From an uncultured Ellagibacter sp. (lineage in GTDB: Bacteria; Actinomycetota; Coriobacteriia; Coriobacteriales; Eggerthellaceae), in assembly GCF_934636505.1 (NCBI RefSeq), contig NZ_CAKUAL010000024.1, positions 1 through 26,079 on the forward strand: a DNA stretch of 26,079 bases. The letters run 5' to 3'. Below are positions 8,680-16,936 of the stretch, in pieces. Under the pieces are notes generated by a model. It ran no database searches. It was not told where the DNA came from and was given only the letters and a program-made list of their open reading frames with translations. Every line of letters starts with the position of its first letter. Position 1 is the first letter of the stretch. Both the position numbers and the translations under genes were made by a program.

Positions 8680-8750
8680 TGGTGCCGCCGGTGATCTGAC
8701 GGCACCATTGGGACCCGCTGAGGGAGGAGGGCAAGATCTCTCTCGGCGGG
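8680..8750 (+). terminator. Paired hairpins inside the operon (possible partial terminator or processing site)
   Basis: Two hairpins fill the 153-base gap after the first SLH gene. TGGTGCCG (8680-8687) pairs with CGGCACCA (8700-8707), and CCCGCTGAG (8714-8722) pairs with CTCGGCGGG (8742-8750) with one G-U pair. Neither has a good T-tract, so full termination is unlikely. They could lower downstream transcription or stabilise the mRNA end after processing. Confidence 0.45.
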
Positions 8751-8822
8751 GCTCCTATTGCGCCTTAGCAAAAGGATTGCGAGGCGGCGTGCCAACGAAC
8801 ATCGAACGTAAGGAGGAAGACC

Positions 8823-9578
8823 ATGGCCGAGACGAAAACTAAAAAGCGCATGCTGAACGCGATTATGGTCGCACTCTGCGCCGTGGTCGTGTTCGCCGGT
8901 GCTATGGCGGTGACGAGCCTGCGTGATTCGGAATCGGCCGAGCTTGCCGACCCTGCCGGCTCGACGCTTTCAGCTTCCCAACCTGACGGCGAAAAAACTC
9001 CCGATGCGCAAGACAAATTAGCAACTGAGCAGGCACAACAGGAAATCGACCAAGCTGCTAACGCGGGTGCGGAGGTGGGTGCGGCCTCGGACTCGGAATC
9101 TGCGGGCGGCCAGGCAGCAACCGAAGGACCTTCCCAAGGCGCCGCTGCCGTCAGCAGCGACATTCCCGCGCAGACCTGCACGATCGAGGTGCGCTGCGAC
9201 ACCATCCTCGACAACATGGGTGATTTGGCTCCGGGCAAAAGCTCCTGCGTGCCTGCCAATGGCGTGATTCTGGCGGCTTCCACGGTTCGTTTCGCGGAAG
9301 GCGATACGGTGTTCGACGTCTTGAAGGCCGCGGCCTCGGCGACGGGGCTGCAACTCGAGTACGCCTACACCCCCGGCTACGGCTCCTATTACGTGGAGGG
9401 GATCAACAACCTCTACGAGTTCGACTGCGGCAACGAATCGGGATGGATGTACAAGGTGAACGGCTGGTTCCCGAATTACGGGTGCTCGGAGTACCAGGTG
9501 CACGATGGCGACGTCATCGTATGGTGCTACACATGCAAGGGATACGGCGCTGACCTGGGCGCATCGGTGGAGCAATAG
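8823..9578 (+). CDS. Membrane-tethered DUF4430 protein (transcobalamin beta-domain-like)
   Basis: 251 aa. A single hydrophobic segment near residues 10-31 after a basic start (KTKKR) acts as an uncleaved anchor or signal; a low-complexity Ala/Ser/Asp/Glu linker runs to about 115. The C-terminal half (about 119-249) is a strong DUF4430 domain: GINNLYEFDCG, SGWMYKVNGWFPNYGCS and YQVHDGDVIVW are close to the family core. DUF4430 is related to the C-terminal beta domain of animal transcobalamin and intrinsic factor, which covers bound cobalamin. Several Cys are present, allowing disulfides outside the cell. The start is supported by AAGGAGGAAG. Only 2 bases separate its stop from the alpha/alpha-barrel gene. 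Corrinoid binding is inferred from the family, riboswitch and neighbours. Confidence 0.87.
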   Translation: MAETKTKKRMLNAIMVALCAVVVFAGAMAVTSLRDSESAELADPAGSTLSASQPDGEKTPDAQDKLATEQAQQEIDQAANAGAEVGAASDSESAGGQAATEGPSQGAAAVSSDIPAQTCTIEVRCDTILDNMGDLAPGKSSCVPANGVILAASTVRFAEGDTVFDVLKAAASATGLQLEYAYTPGYGSYYVEGINNLYEFDCGNESGWMYKVNGWFPNYGCSEYQVHDGDVIVWCYTCKGYGADLGASVEQ

Positions 9579-9580
9579 CC

Positions 9581-11077
9581 ATGGCGACGAGAAAAAACAC
9601 GAAGCGGGAACACGTGGTGGCGAGACGCGCCTTAGCGGCGGCGCTGGCACTTGCCCTCGTGTGTTCCCCTTCCCCGGCACCCTCGTACGCTGCCGACGAG
9701 TCGGCTCCCAGCTTCGACTCGAACGCCTCTGCGGCTCCCGCCAGCTATGGGGAAATCCTCGCAGACACGGCCGCCTATCTCTCGGCGAGCGTTCTCAACC
9801 CCGGAGTGTCCTCTATCGGCGGCGAGTGGGCCGTCATCGGCCTCGCGCGCAACGGCGGTCTCCCCGCCGATTGGGCCGCATCCTACTACACCAACTTGGT
9901 GCGGACGCTCCGAGACACGGGCGGCGTGCTTCATCGCGTGAAGTACTCCGAGTACTCGCGTGTCGTGCTCGCGCTGTCCTCGCTGGGCTTCGACCCGACT
10001 GACGTCGCCGGATACGATGTGCTTTCGCCCCTCGGCGACTTCGACCAGGTATGCTGGCAGGGTGTGAACGGCCCCATCTGGGCGCTCATCGCGCTTGACT
10101 CGCGCGGCTACGATGCTCCTGCGGCTCCCGAGGGCAAGCGGCAGACGACGCGCGACGCGCTCGTTGACGCCATCCTCGAGTCCGAGATTGCGGGCGGGGG
10201 CTGGGCTCTTTCAGACTCGGTGCCCGACGTCGACCTGACAGCCATGGCGCTCACCTCGCTCGCTCCGTACCGCGACTCGAGGGCCGACGTTGCCGCCGCG
10301 GTTGAGCGGGGGCTTTCGGTACTCTCGTCTTTGCAGGGAGAAAACGGCGGCTTCGGCGATGCAGGTTCTGCCACTTCGGAAAGCTGCGCGCAGGTCGTCG
10401 TCGCGCTTTCCGCACTCGGCATCGACCCTGCCTCCGGCGCGCGTTTCGCGAAGGTGGGCGGCTCGGTGCTCGATGCGCTGTGCGCATTCGCGGTCCCCGG
10501 CGGGGGATTCAAGCATGTTGCCGACGGCGAAGTGAACGGGATGGCGACTGAGCAGGGATTTTACGCGCTCGTTGCCTATGAACGCCTTCTTTCGGGGAAG
10601 ACGTCGCTTTTCGATATGAGCGACGTCGCGTCCGCGGTTCCGCCCGACGTCCCGCCAGACCCCGATCCCGCGCCCGACCCTGACCCGATTCCGACCCCCG
10701 ACCCTGGCCCGGCGCCGAGCGGCCAGCCTTCAGGTGGCGCGGAATCGCAGGGTGGCGCGGTTCCTTCAGGAAAGACGCTCTTCACGACCCAGACAGCGGC
10801 GCCGTCTGGCGAGAAGATGGTCGCGACCTCCTCGCTTTCTTCCGAGGGCGCCTCAAGCGAAGACGCCCCCGATGCTGGCGTCTTGAGCGCGCAGGACACC
10901 TTCGGCGATCGGGCAGGGGAAGACACCTCGGCCGACGCCGCCGCTGCTAGCGATAACGCCTCGTCACCGTGGCTTTGGGTGGGCATCGCCGCCGTCGCGG
11001 CATGCGCCCTCGCCGCGCTCGGGGTCTATCGGGTACGGCTTGCACGCAAGGACGCCCAAGGGGAGGCGGAGCAATGA
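9581..11077 (+). CDS. Secreted, membrane-anchored alpha/alpha-barrel protein (prenyltransferase/transcobalamin-like repeats)
   Basis: 498 aa. A signal peptide ends near SYA-AD (residue about 37). Residues about 56-338 are repeated helical hairpins of the prenyltransferase/squalene-cyclase type: GGGWALSDSVPDVDLTAMAL, ENGGFGDAGSATSESCAQVV and GGGFKHVADG..ATEQGFYAL. No terpene-cyclase DXDD or protein prenyltransferase zinc site is evident, which favours a binding rather than enzymatic role. A Pro/Asp repeat linker (about 354-383) and an acidic Ser/Ala stretch lead to one transmembrane helix (about 464-486) with a basic tail; there is no LPXTG. Animal transcobalamin and intrinsic factor have this alpha6/alpha6 barrel as their N-terminal domain, and its partner domain type is the gene immediately upstream. 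The stop overlaps the ecfT start as ATGA. Confidence 0.83.
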   Translation: MATRKNTKREHVVARRALAAALALALVCSPSPAPSYAADESAPSFDSNASAAPASYGEILADTAAYLSASVLNPGVSSIGGEWAVIGLARNGGLPADWAASYYTNLVRTLRDTGGVLHRVKYSEYSRVVLALSSLGFDPTDVAGYDVLSPLGDFDQVCWQGVNGPIWALIALDSRGYDAPAAPEGKRQTTRDALVDAILESEIAGGGWALSDSVPDVDLTAMALTSLAPYRDSRADVAAAVERGLSVLSSLQGENGGFGDAGSATSESCAQVVVALSALGIDPASGARFAKVGGSVLDALCAFAVPGGGFKHVADGEVNGMATEQGFYALVAYERLLSGKTSLFDMSDVASAVPPDVPPDPDPAPDPDPIPTPDPGPAPSGQPSGGAESQGGAVPSGKTLFTTQTAAPSGEKMVATSSLSSEGASSEDAPDAGVLSAQDTFGDRAGEDTSADAAAASDNASSPWLWVGIAAVAACALAALGVYRVRLARKDAQGEAEQ

Positions 11078-12066
11078 GGTCCAGCGGCGCTTGCCCGCCC
11101 GCGGGCGCGGCGAGGGGCGCAGACACGTTCGGGACATATCATCCCGCGCTCGGCTTCTCGTTCTTCGCGTGCGCCATCGCCCTTGGCATGTTCGTGCGCA
11201 ACCCGGTGTTCCTCGCGGCGACCGTGGTGTTCTCGGGGCTCTACTATGCGGTGCTCGCGGGAAGGCGCAGCCTACGCATGTTCGCGGGGATGGCGGTGCT
11301 CTTCACGGTCGTTACGCTGGTGAACCCCCTGTTCAATACAAGAGGAGACATCGTCCTCTTCACCTATTTCGACAGGCCCTATACGCTCGAGGCGCTCGCG
11401 TACGGCGTGCAAACGGCGGCGCTGCTTGTGGGGATGCTGCTGTGGTTTTCCTGCTACAACATCGTCATGACGAGCGACAAGTTCACCTACCTGTTCGGGC
11501 GGATGGCGCCGTCGGTCACGCTTGTGTTCACGATGGTGCTTCGTCTGGTCCCTACATATCGTTGCAAGATCGACGAACTCGCGGCGGCGCGTTCGGGAAT
11601 CGGGCGCAGCCCAGCTGCCGGAAAGCTCTCGCAGCGCATAGAGGGAGCATCGGCGATTCTCTCGGCGCTCACGTCGTGGGCGCTTGAGGGGGGCGTGTCG
11701 ACGGCCGATTCCATGCGCAGCCGAGGCTTCGGCCAGGCGAGGCGCACGGCTTATGCGCGCTACCGCTTCACCAGGCGCGATGGGGTGCTCCTTGCGTGCA
11801 TGGCAGTGCTTGTCGCGATCTCGGTCGCGGCGATCGCCGGCGGGTTTGCAAGTGCGGACTTCGCTTCCCTTACCGTTGCGCCAGCGTCCGACTCCAGCTC
11901 GGCGGGAGCTCACGCGGCCCCTGGCCCCGTCTCGCTTATGATGGGGGCGCTCCCCGACCCCGTCTCGGCGTGCGGGCTCGTTGCATATTCGACATTCATG
12001 GCGCTGCCGTCCGCCATTACCATTGGAGAGAGGCTCATATGGCACATTTCGCTATCGAACAGCTGA
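11074..12066 (+). CDS. ecfT: ECF transporter transmembrane component EcfT (first copy)
   Basis: 330 aa from ATG 11074, which overlaps the previous stop and follows GGGGAGGCGG. Several hydrophobic helices are seen, with the EcfT opening YHPALGFSFFACAIA. The two cytosolic coupling-helix signatures that contact the ATPases are present: ARSGIGRSP near 172 and SMRSRGFG near 213. EcfT joins the substrate-binding S component to the two ATPases. It is longer than many EcfT proteins, with an extra C-terminal hydrophobic segment. The 3' end overlaps the ATPase gene by 28 bases, suggesting coupled translation. A second EcfT lies at 14496-15437. Confidence 0.88.
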   Translation: MRSSGACPPAGAARGADTFGTYHPALGFSFFACAIALGMFVRNPVFLAATVVFSGLYYAVLAGRRSLRMFAGMAVLFTVVTLVNPLFNTRGDIVLFTYFDRPYTLEALAYGVQTAALLVGMLLWFSCYNIVMTSDKFTYLFGRMAPSVTLVFTMVLRLVPTYRCKIDELAAARSGIGRSPAAGKLSQRIEGASAILSALTSWALEGGVSTADSMRSRGFGQARRTAYARYRFTRRDGVLLACMAVLVAISVAAIAGGFASADFASLTVAPASDSSSAGAHAAPGPVSLMMGALPDPVSACGLVAYSTFMALPSAITIGERLIWHISLSNS

Positions 12067-13769
12067 CGTTCGCCTATCCTGGGGCGGACCGTCGTGCCCT
12101 CGACGGCGTATCGCTCGAGATAGAACAGGGAAGTTATGTCGTCATCTGCGGAAAGAGCGGATGCGGCAAGACCACGCTCCTTCGCCACCTGAAAAGCGTG
12201 CTTACGCCGCACGGTGAGCGCACGGGTCGCGTTCTCTTCGAGGGGGTGCCGCTCGAAGAGGTGTCGCAGCGCGACCAGAGCGCGAAGATCGGGTTCGTCA
12301 TGCAGAACCCCGACGCGCAAATCGTGACTGACAAGGTGTGGCATGAGCTGGCGTTCGGCCTGGAAAGTCTGGGGTGCGACAAAGACTCGATGCGCTTTCG
12401 CGTGGCGGAGATGGCAAGCTACTTCGGCATCGAAAGCTGGTTTCACAAGGACGTTCGCGACCTGTCGGGCGGCCAGAAGCAGCTGTTGAACCTGGCGTCC
12501 ATCATGGCCATGCGCCCGAGCGCGCTCATCCTCGACGAGCCCACAAGCCAACTCGACCCCATTGCGGCGTCGGACTTTCTGAACACGGTGCGCAAGATCA
12601 ACCTCGAGCTGGGCGTGACCGTCATATTGACCGAGCACCGCCTGGAAGAAGTCTTCGCCTGCGCGGACAAGGTGGTCGTCATGGACCGAGGGGAAATCGT
12701 GTCGGTCGGCGCCCCGCGCGAGGTCGCGCTCTCGCTCCACGCGTCCGGAAACGACATGATGTCGGCGCTGCCTGCGCCCCTGCGCATCTTCTACGGAGTG
12801 GAAGCCGCCCGCGAGGTGGGTTTGGGGAAGGCGAGTCCCGATAAAGCGACACCCGAGAAAGCGGAATCTCCCGACGCCCCGCTCACGGTGCGCGAGGGAA
12901 GGCGTTGGCTCTCACGCGTCGCCTCCGACGACTGCGCGCAGCGCGACGCGATTCCCGCAGACGCCCCGCTCGATGCGGTGGAGCATCCGGTGCTCTCGCT
13001 CAAAGAGGTGTGGTTTCGCTACGATCGCGACCTTCCCGACGTGCTGCGCGGCGCGTCTCTCGACGTCGCACCTGGATCGATTCTCGCCATCATGGGGGGC
13101 AACGGCGCGGGCAAGTCGACCCTGCTGCGCGTGGCCTGCGGAATCTCGAAGCCCTACCGTGGCACGGTGCGCGTATTCGGTAGGAAGCTAAAGGATTGGA
13201 AGGCGGGAAGCCTCTTCGACGGATGCCTTGCGCTTCTGCCGCAAGACCCGCAGAACCTCTTCGTCAAGAAGACGGTGCGGGAAGATTTGGCAGAGATGCT
13301 CGCCTCATCCCGTCTGCCCGAGGCTGATCGTGCCCTCCGCATTGAGCATGTCATCGACGTGACCGACATCGAGAGCTTGCTCGACAAGCACCCCTTCGAC
13401 CTCTCGGGCGGCGAACAGCAGCGCGCGGCGCTTGCGAAAGTCCTGCTCACCGATCCGAAGATTCTCCTGCTCGACGAGCCGACCAAGGGCATCGACGCTT
13501 TCTTCAAGCGTCAGTTCGCCTCGGTGCTCGACGACCTCAAACACGACGGCGTCGCCATCGTCATGGTGTCCCACGACATCGAGTTCTGCGCGCGCCACGC
13601 CGATGCGGTGGCCATGATGTTCGACGGCGAGATCGTCGCCCAAAGCACGCCGCGCACGTTCTTCTCGTCGAACAGCTTCTACACCACGGCGGCGAACCGC
13701 ATGAGCAGGCATGTGTTCCCGCGCGCGATTACCGATGAGGATGTGATCGGGCAATGCATGCTGCGCTAG
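12039..13769 (+). CDS. ECF transporter ATPase, fused EcfA-EcfA' double ABC protein
   Basis: 576 aa from ATG 12039 (GGAGAGAGG upstream). Two complete ABC domains are fused. First: Walker A GKSGCGKTT near 38, Q-loop MQNPDAQ, signature LSGGQKQ near 142, Walker B LILDEPTSQLD. Second: Walker A GGNGAGKST near 354, Q-loop LPQDPQ, signature LSGGEQQR near 455, Walker B ILLLDEPTKGID. The intervening linker (about 265-320) is charged and poorly conserved. In ECF transporters two such ATPases drive toppling of the S component; here both halves come from one gene. It overlaps ecfT upstream and the S-component start downstream, so 1:1 production is likely. Confidence 0.93.
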   Translation: MAHFAIEQLTFAYPGADRRALDGVSLEIEQGSYVVICGKSGCGKTTLLRHLKSVLTPHGERTGRVLFEGVPLEEVSQRDQSAKIGFVMQNPDAQIVTDKVWHELAFGLESLGCDKDSMRFRVAEMASYFGIESWFHKDVRDLSGGQKQLLNLASIMAMRPSALILDEPTSQLDPIAASDFLNTVRKINLELGVTVILTEHRLEEVFACADKVVVMDRGEIVSVGAPREVALSLHASGNDMMSALPAPLRIFYGVEAAREVGLGKASPDKATPEKAESPDAPLTVREGRRWLSRVASDDCAQRDAIPADAPLDAVEHPVLSLKEVWFRYDRDLPDVLRGASLDVAPGSILAIMGGNGAGKSTLLRVACGISKPYRGTVRVFGRKLKDWKAGSLFDGCLALLPQDPQNLFVKKTVREDLAEMLASSRLPEADRALRIEHVIDVTDIESLLDKHPFDLSGGEQQRAALAKVLLTDPKILLLDEPTKGIDAFFKRQFASVLDDLKHDGVAIVMVSHDIEFCARHADAVAMMFDGEIVAQSTPRTFFSSNSFYTTAANRMSRHVFPRAITDEDVIGQCMLR

Positions 13770-14488
13770 AAATGGAAGCTCGCTGGAAAACCGTCCTGTC
13801 ATGGCTGGTCGTCGTCGTGCTCACGCCGATCACGGTGTGGGCGGGAACGGCATTCGGTTCGGGCAGCTACTACGTGACCAGCATCCTCGTCATCATCTAT
13901 GCGATGGTGCCGTTCTTCGTGTCGTTCGAGGCGCGCAGGCCCCAGGCCCGTGAGCTCGTGATCATTGCGGTGATGTGCGCGCTTGCCGTGGTCGCTCGCG
14001 TGGCGTTCATCTGGGTCCCGCACTTCAAGCCCATCGCCGCCATCGTCATGATCGCGGGGATTGCCTTGGGGTCGCGCTCGGGCTTCCTCGTGGGGGCAAT
14101 CTCGCTGCTCGTCAGCGATTTCGTCTTCGGTCAGGGGCCGTGGACCCCTTGGCAGATGCTTGCCTACGGCATCGCCGGGTTCGTCGCCGGGTTCCTCGCC
14201 GAGCGGGGGGTGATCCCTCGAAGCGATTTGAGCAACCGCGCGAAAACGGCGCTCTCGCTTGCGGGCGCGGCATTCGTCGTTGTGGTGGTCGGGCCCATTT
14301 TGGACACATGCTCGCTCTTCACGATGGTCTCTGCCATCACGCCCGAAAGCGCTCTCGCCATCTACGCGTCCGGCCTTCCCGTGAATGCGGTGCAGGCGGC
14401 GGCGACGGCGATTACGCTGTTCGTTCTCGCAAACCCGCTGCTCGGCAAGCTCGAGCGCGTGCGCGTGAAGTACGGTCTTGCGAGATAG
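13754..14488 (+). CDS. ECF transporter S component, probable cobalamin/corrinoid type (CbrT-like)
   Basis: 244 aa, about six membrane helices. The loop FKPIAAIVMIAGIALGSRSG and the motif FGQGPWTPWQM resemble ECF S components of the CbrT group, in which Lactobacillus CbrT carries cobalamin and cobinamide. The substrate call rests on this resemblance plus the riboswitch and CobO; no single residue proves it. The ATG at 13754 overlaps the ATPase gene by 16 bases; ATG 13772 (starting MEARW) is an alternative and neither has a strong ribosome site. The N-terminal 50 residues add a hydrophobic pair before the core. A second EcfT follows after 7 bases. Confidence 0.82.
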   Translation: MHAALEMEARWKTVLSWLVVVVLTPITVWAGTAFGSGSYYVTSILVIIYAMVPFFVSFEARRPQARELVIIAVMCALAVVARVAFIWVPHFKPIAAIVMIAGIALGSRSGFLVGAISLLVSDFVFGQGPWTPWQMLAYGIAGFVAGFLAERGVIPRSDLSNRAKTALSLAGAAFVVVVVGPILDTCSLFTMVSAITPESALAIYASGLPVNAVQAAATAITLFVLANPLLGKLERVRVKYGLAR

Positions 14489-14495
14489 GGGGCGC

Positions 14496-15437
14496 ATGAA
14501 CTTCGCATCCTATCATCCCGCGCTGAACCTACTGTTCTTCGTTGCCGTGGTGACGTTCACGGCATGTTGGACGCGCCCCGGCCTTGTGGCGGTGTCCTTC
14601 CTGTGCGCGCTCGCCTTCTCCGTGAGGCTTCGCGGCTCCCGCGCCGTCGCCTTCGGCTGCGTGCTCGCTCTGTGCACGCTCGCTTTCGCAGCACTGTTCG
14701 CGTTAAACGTCCACTTCGGCGTGACGCCCATCGCGCGAACCCCCATCGGCAACAGCATCACCGTTGAGTCGCTGACTTGCGGCGTCATCATGGGGCTCAA
14801 GGTCGCAGCCATCCTCGCGTGGCTCTCGTGCGCCCTCTGCGTTTTCACCGCCGACAAGGTGGTGTTCCTTTTGGGACGCGTCTTCCCGAAGGCGGCGATG
14901 ATGCTCGCGGTGGTGCTCCGTGCGGTGCCGGTGGCGGGTGATCGCGCGCGCAAGATCGCCGTCGCTCAGTCGGGCATCGGGAAAGGGCCAGGTCAGGGGA
15001 ATATCCCGCGCCGAATCGCGAATGCGCTGCGGAGGGCTTCCATTCTTATCTCCTGGTCGATCGAGCGATTCATCGAGATGTCGGATTCTATGCGAAGCCG
15101 CGGCTCGGCCCTGCGCGGGCGCACGGCGTACTCGCTCTACCGCTTCGACAACCGCGACCGTGCGCTTGCTATCGTCTTAGTGGCGCTTATCACGGTGTGC
15201 TCCGCGGCGACGGCGCTCGGTCAGACGCAGATGCTCTTCAGCCCGGTCATCGTGGTGCCGAAGGCGTCGTCTGCGGGTGTGGCGGTCTTCGCAGCGTTTT
15301 TTGCACTGTGCCTTCTGCCGCTTGCCCTCCAAACGGCCGGCGAGGCGGCGTTTTCCCGCAAGGTGGGAAGCGTGTCGAAGGGGGAGTCCCGAAGCCCGTT
15401 TGAGAGCGAAGCCCAAGAGAAAGGAAGGACCGCATGA
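14496..15437 (+). CDS. ecfT: ECF transporter transmembrane component EcfT (second copy)
   Basis: 313 aa from ATG 14496, preferred over the upstream TTG 14478 because GATAGGGGG precedes it. It is a paralogue of the first EcfT: both begin with YHPAL, both have the coupling motifs (AQSGIGKGP near 157 and SMRSRG near 197), and both share the RTAYxxYRF stretch after the second motif. Two EcfT genes beside a single S gene and a single double ATPase is unusual. The C-terminal tail (KGESRSPFESEAQEKGR) is polar. The stop overlaps the next ATG by 4 bases, so translation is probably coupled. Confidence 0.87.
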   Translation: MNFASYHPALNLLFFVAVVTFTACWTRPGLVAVSFLCALAFSVRLRGSRAVAFGCVLALCTLAFAALFALNVHFGVTPIARTPIGNSITVESLTCGVIMGLKVAAILAWLSCALCVFTADKVVFLLGRVFPKAAMMLAVVLRAVPVAGDRARKIAVAQSGIGKGPGQGNIPRRIANALRRASILISWSIERFIEMSDSMRSRGSALRGRTAYSLYRFDNRDRALAIVLVALITVCSAATALGQTQMLFSPVIVVPKASSAGVAVFAAFFALCLLPLALQTAGEAAFSRKVGSVSKGESRSPFESEAQEKGRTA

Positions 15438-16861
15438 ACCTGAAGAAGAAGCTTGTCGCCCTGCTGCTGTCGGCGCTCGTCGCCTGCGCGCTTGTGCCCA
15501 GCGTGGCGTTTGCTGCGATAGGCGATGTTCCAACTGGGGAAACGCCGATCGGGCAGGTGCACGTCAGCATCAGCGACACCGTTGCGCGGCCCGCTGGCGT
15601 AAACTACCCTGCGCCCCGCGGCATCATCGCCGAGGGGGATGTCGACCTGTATCCCTCGGACAGCGCGATGTCGGCGATTGCGCGCCTTGCGAACGAGAAG
15701 GGCGTTGCCGTCATCGGTGCCGACAAGGGTTATATCGCTTCCGTTGCGGGGCTCGGCGAGTTCGACTGCGGCGGGAAAAGCGGCTGGATGGGCACGATCG
15801 ACGACTGGTTCGCGAACACGGGGCTCGCCTCTGTGACCGTGAGCGACGGCGCTTTGGAGCCGGGCGCCGAGATCGACCTTAGGTACACGCTTGACGGCGG
15901 CCCCGATCTAGGGAGCGACTGGGGGAGCAACGACAAGACGGTGGCCTCGCTCTCGGTGGGCGCGGGCATTTTGTCCCCGTCGTTTAGCGCCGACGTCCAT
16001 TCGTATACGCTCACGCTGCCCGAGGGCTCGACGAGCGTGGCGCTCACCCCAACGGCAACGAACAAGAACTTCCAGGTGAAGGCACGTGTTGGCGGCACGT
16101 GGTACAAGCGCGGCGCGGAAATTCCCGTCTCGGATGGCTCGGTGATCGAGGTCGTTTGCGGCGACCCGAGCTGGCCGACCATGAACGATGCCGCCGCCGT
16201 TGCTGCGCAGCGCTACGAGATAACCGTGAAAGTCGGGACGTCCGGTTCTGTCCCCGTCTTCTCCGATGTGAATTATTCGGATTGGTACGGCGATGCTGTG
16301 ACCTACGTGGCTGCGCGTGGCCTCATCACGGGCTACACCGACGGCGACAAGGCAGGGCAGTTCGGCGTGGGCGACACCCTCACGCGCGGCCAGCTCGCCA
16401 CGATCCTCTGGCGCAACGCTTGCCCCGATGCGTACGCGTCCTACGATCCTAAGACTGCCAAGAACGAGATCGATATTGCGGGCTCTGCCGATGGCATGTA
16501 CTATACGGCGGCTGCGAACTGGGCCTTCGCAAATGGCGTGATCACCGGTATCGAGCATCCTGATGGCACGAAGGACTTCGCCGCGGAAGGCAAAGTCTCC
16601 TTCGAGCAACTTGTGACTGTCCTTGCGCGCCTGTGCGCAGCTCCCGGCGAGCTTGAGTCTGCGGGCAGCGACCTGTCCGCCTTCGCCGACGGCGACTTGG
16701 CGAGCGACTGGTCGCGCAACGCCTTCGCGTGGGCGGCGGCAAACGGCCTCGTCGAGGGTTACGATTGGCCCACCGGCAAGTACCTTGTGCCCGGTGAGGA
16801 CGTCGCCCGCGAGCGCGTGGCCGTCGTGCTCATGCGCGCCTTCGAAATGGAAATCTTGTAG
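15434..16861 (+). CDS. Secreted SLH-anchored DUF4430 protein with cadherin-like beta-sandwich
   Basis: 475 aa. Signal peptide MNLKKKLVALLLSALVACA, cleavage near AFA-AI. A DUF4430 domain spans about 55-160 (LGEFDCGGKSGWMGTIDDWF, then EPGAEIDLRYTL); it keeps the FDCG-x-SGWM core but has lost the NYGC turn seen in the protein at 8823. A cadherin-like beta-sandwich follows (about 173-267), then three SLH repeats (about 276-475). The SLH block is very close to that of the first operon protein, sharing runs such as LATILWRNACP and AGSDLSAF, so the two are paralogous modules. It probably binds corrinoid at the wall with the other DUF4430 proteins; this is inference. It starts as ATGA on the ecfT stop. 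Confidence 0.88.
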   Translation: MNLKKKLVALLLSALVACALVPSVAFAAIGDVPTGETPIGQVHVSISDTVARPAGVNYPAPRGIIAEGDVDLYPSDSAMSAIARLANEKGVAVIGADKGYIASVAGLGEFDCGGKSGWMGTIDDWFANTGLASVTVSDGALEPGAEIDLRYTLDGGPDLGSDWGSNDKTVASLSVGAGILSPSFSADVHSYTLTLPEGSTSVALTPTATNKNFQVKARVGGTWYKRGAEIPVSDGSVIEVVCGDPSWPTMNDAAAVAAQRYEITVKVGTSGSVPVFSDVNYSDWYGDAVTYVAARGLITGYTDGDKAGQFGVGDTLTRGQLATILWRNACPDAYASYDPKTAKNEIDIAGSADGMYYTAAANWAFANGVITGIEHPDGTKDFAAEGKVSFEQLVTVLARLCAAPGELESAGSDLSAFADGDLASDWSRNAFAWAAANGLVEGYDWPTGKYLVPGEDVARERVAVVLMRAFEMEIL

Positions 16862-16936
16862 GCGCCGCACTTTCCCTCTTCGGCGGGACGGCGAAACGGG
16901 GAGTTGGTTGGTGGAACGATCATAAGGAGAAGTACC

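Noticed and set aside
4887..8795. A 1302-codon open frame on the minus strand
   Set aside because: It is antisense to the SLH/propeller gene, shows no domain, and has the Arg/Ala/Gly/Val-rich composition of a frame kept open by GC bias; the plus-strand protein has a signal peptide and recognisable domains.
9581..11077. Sortase-type anchoring of the alpha/alpha-barrel protein
   Set aside because: The C-terminus has a membrane helix and basic tail but no LPXTG-like motif, so a plain transmembrane anchor is the simpler reading.
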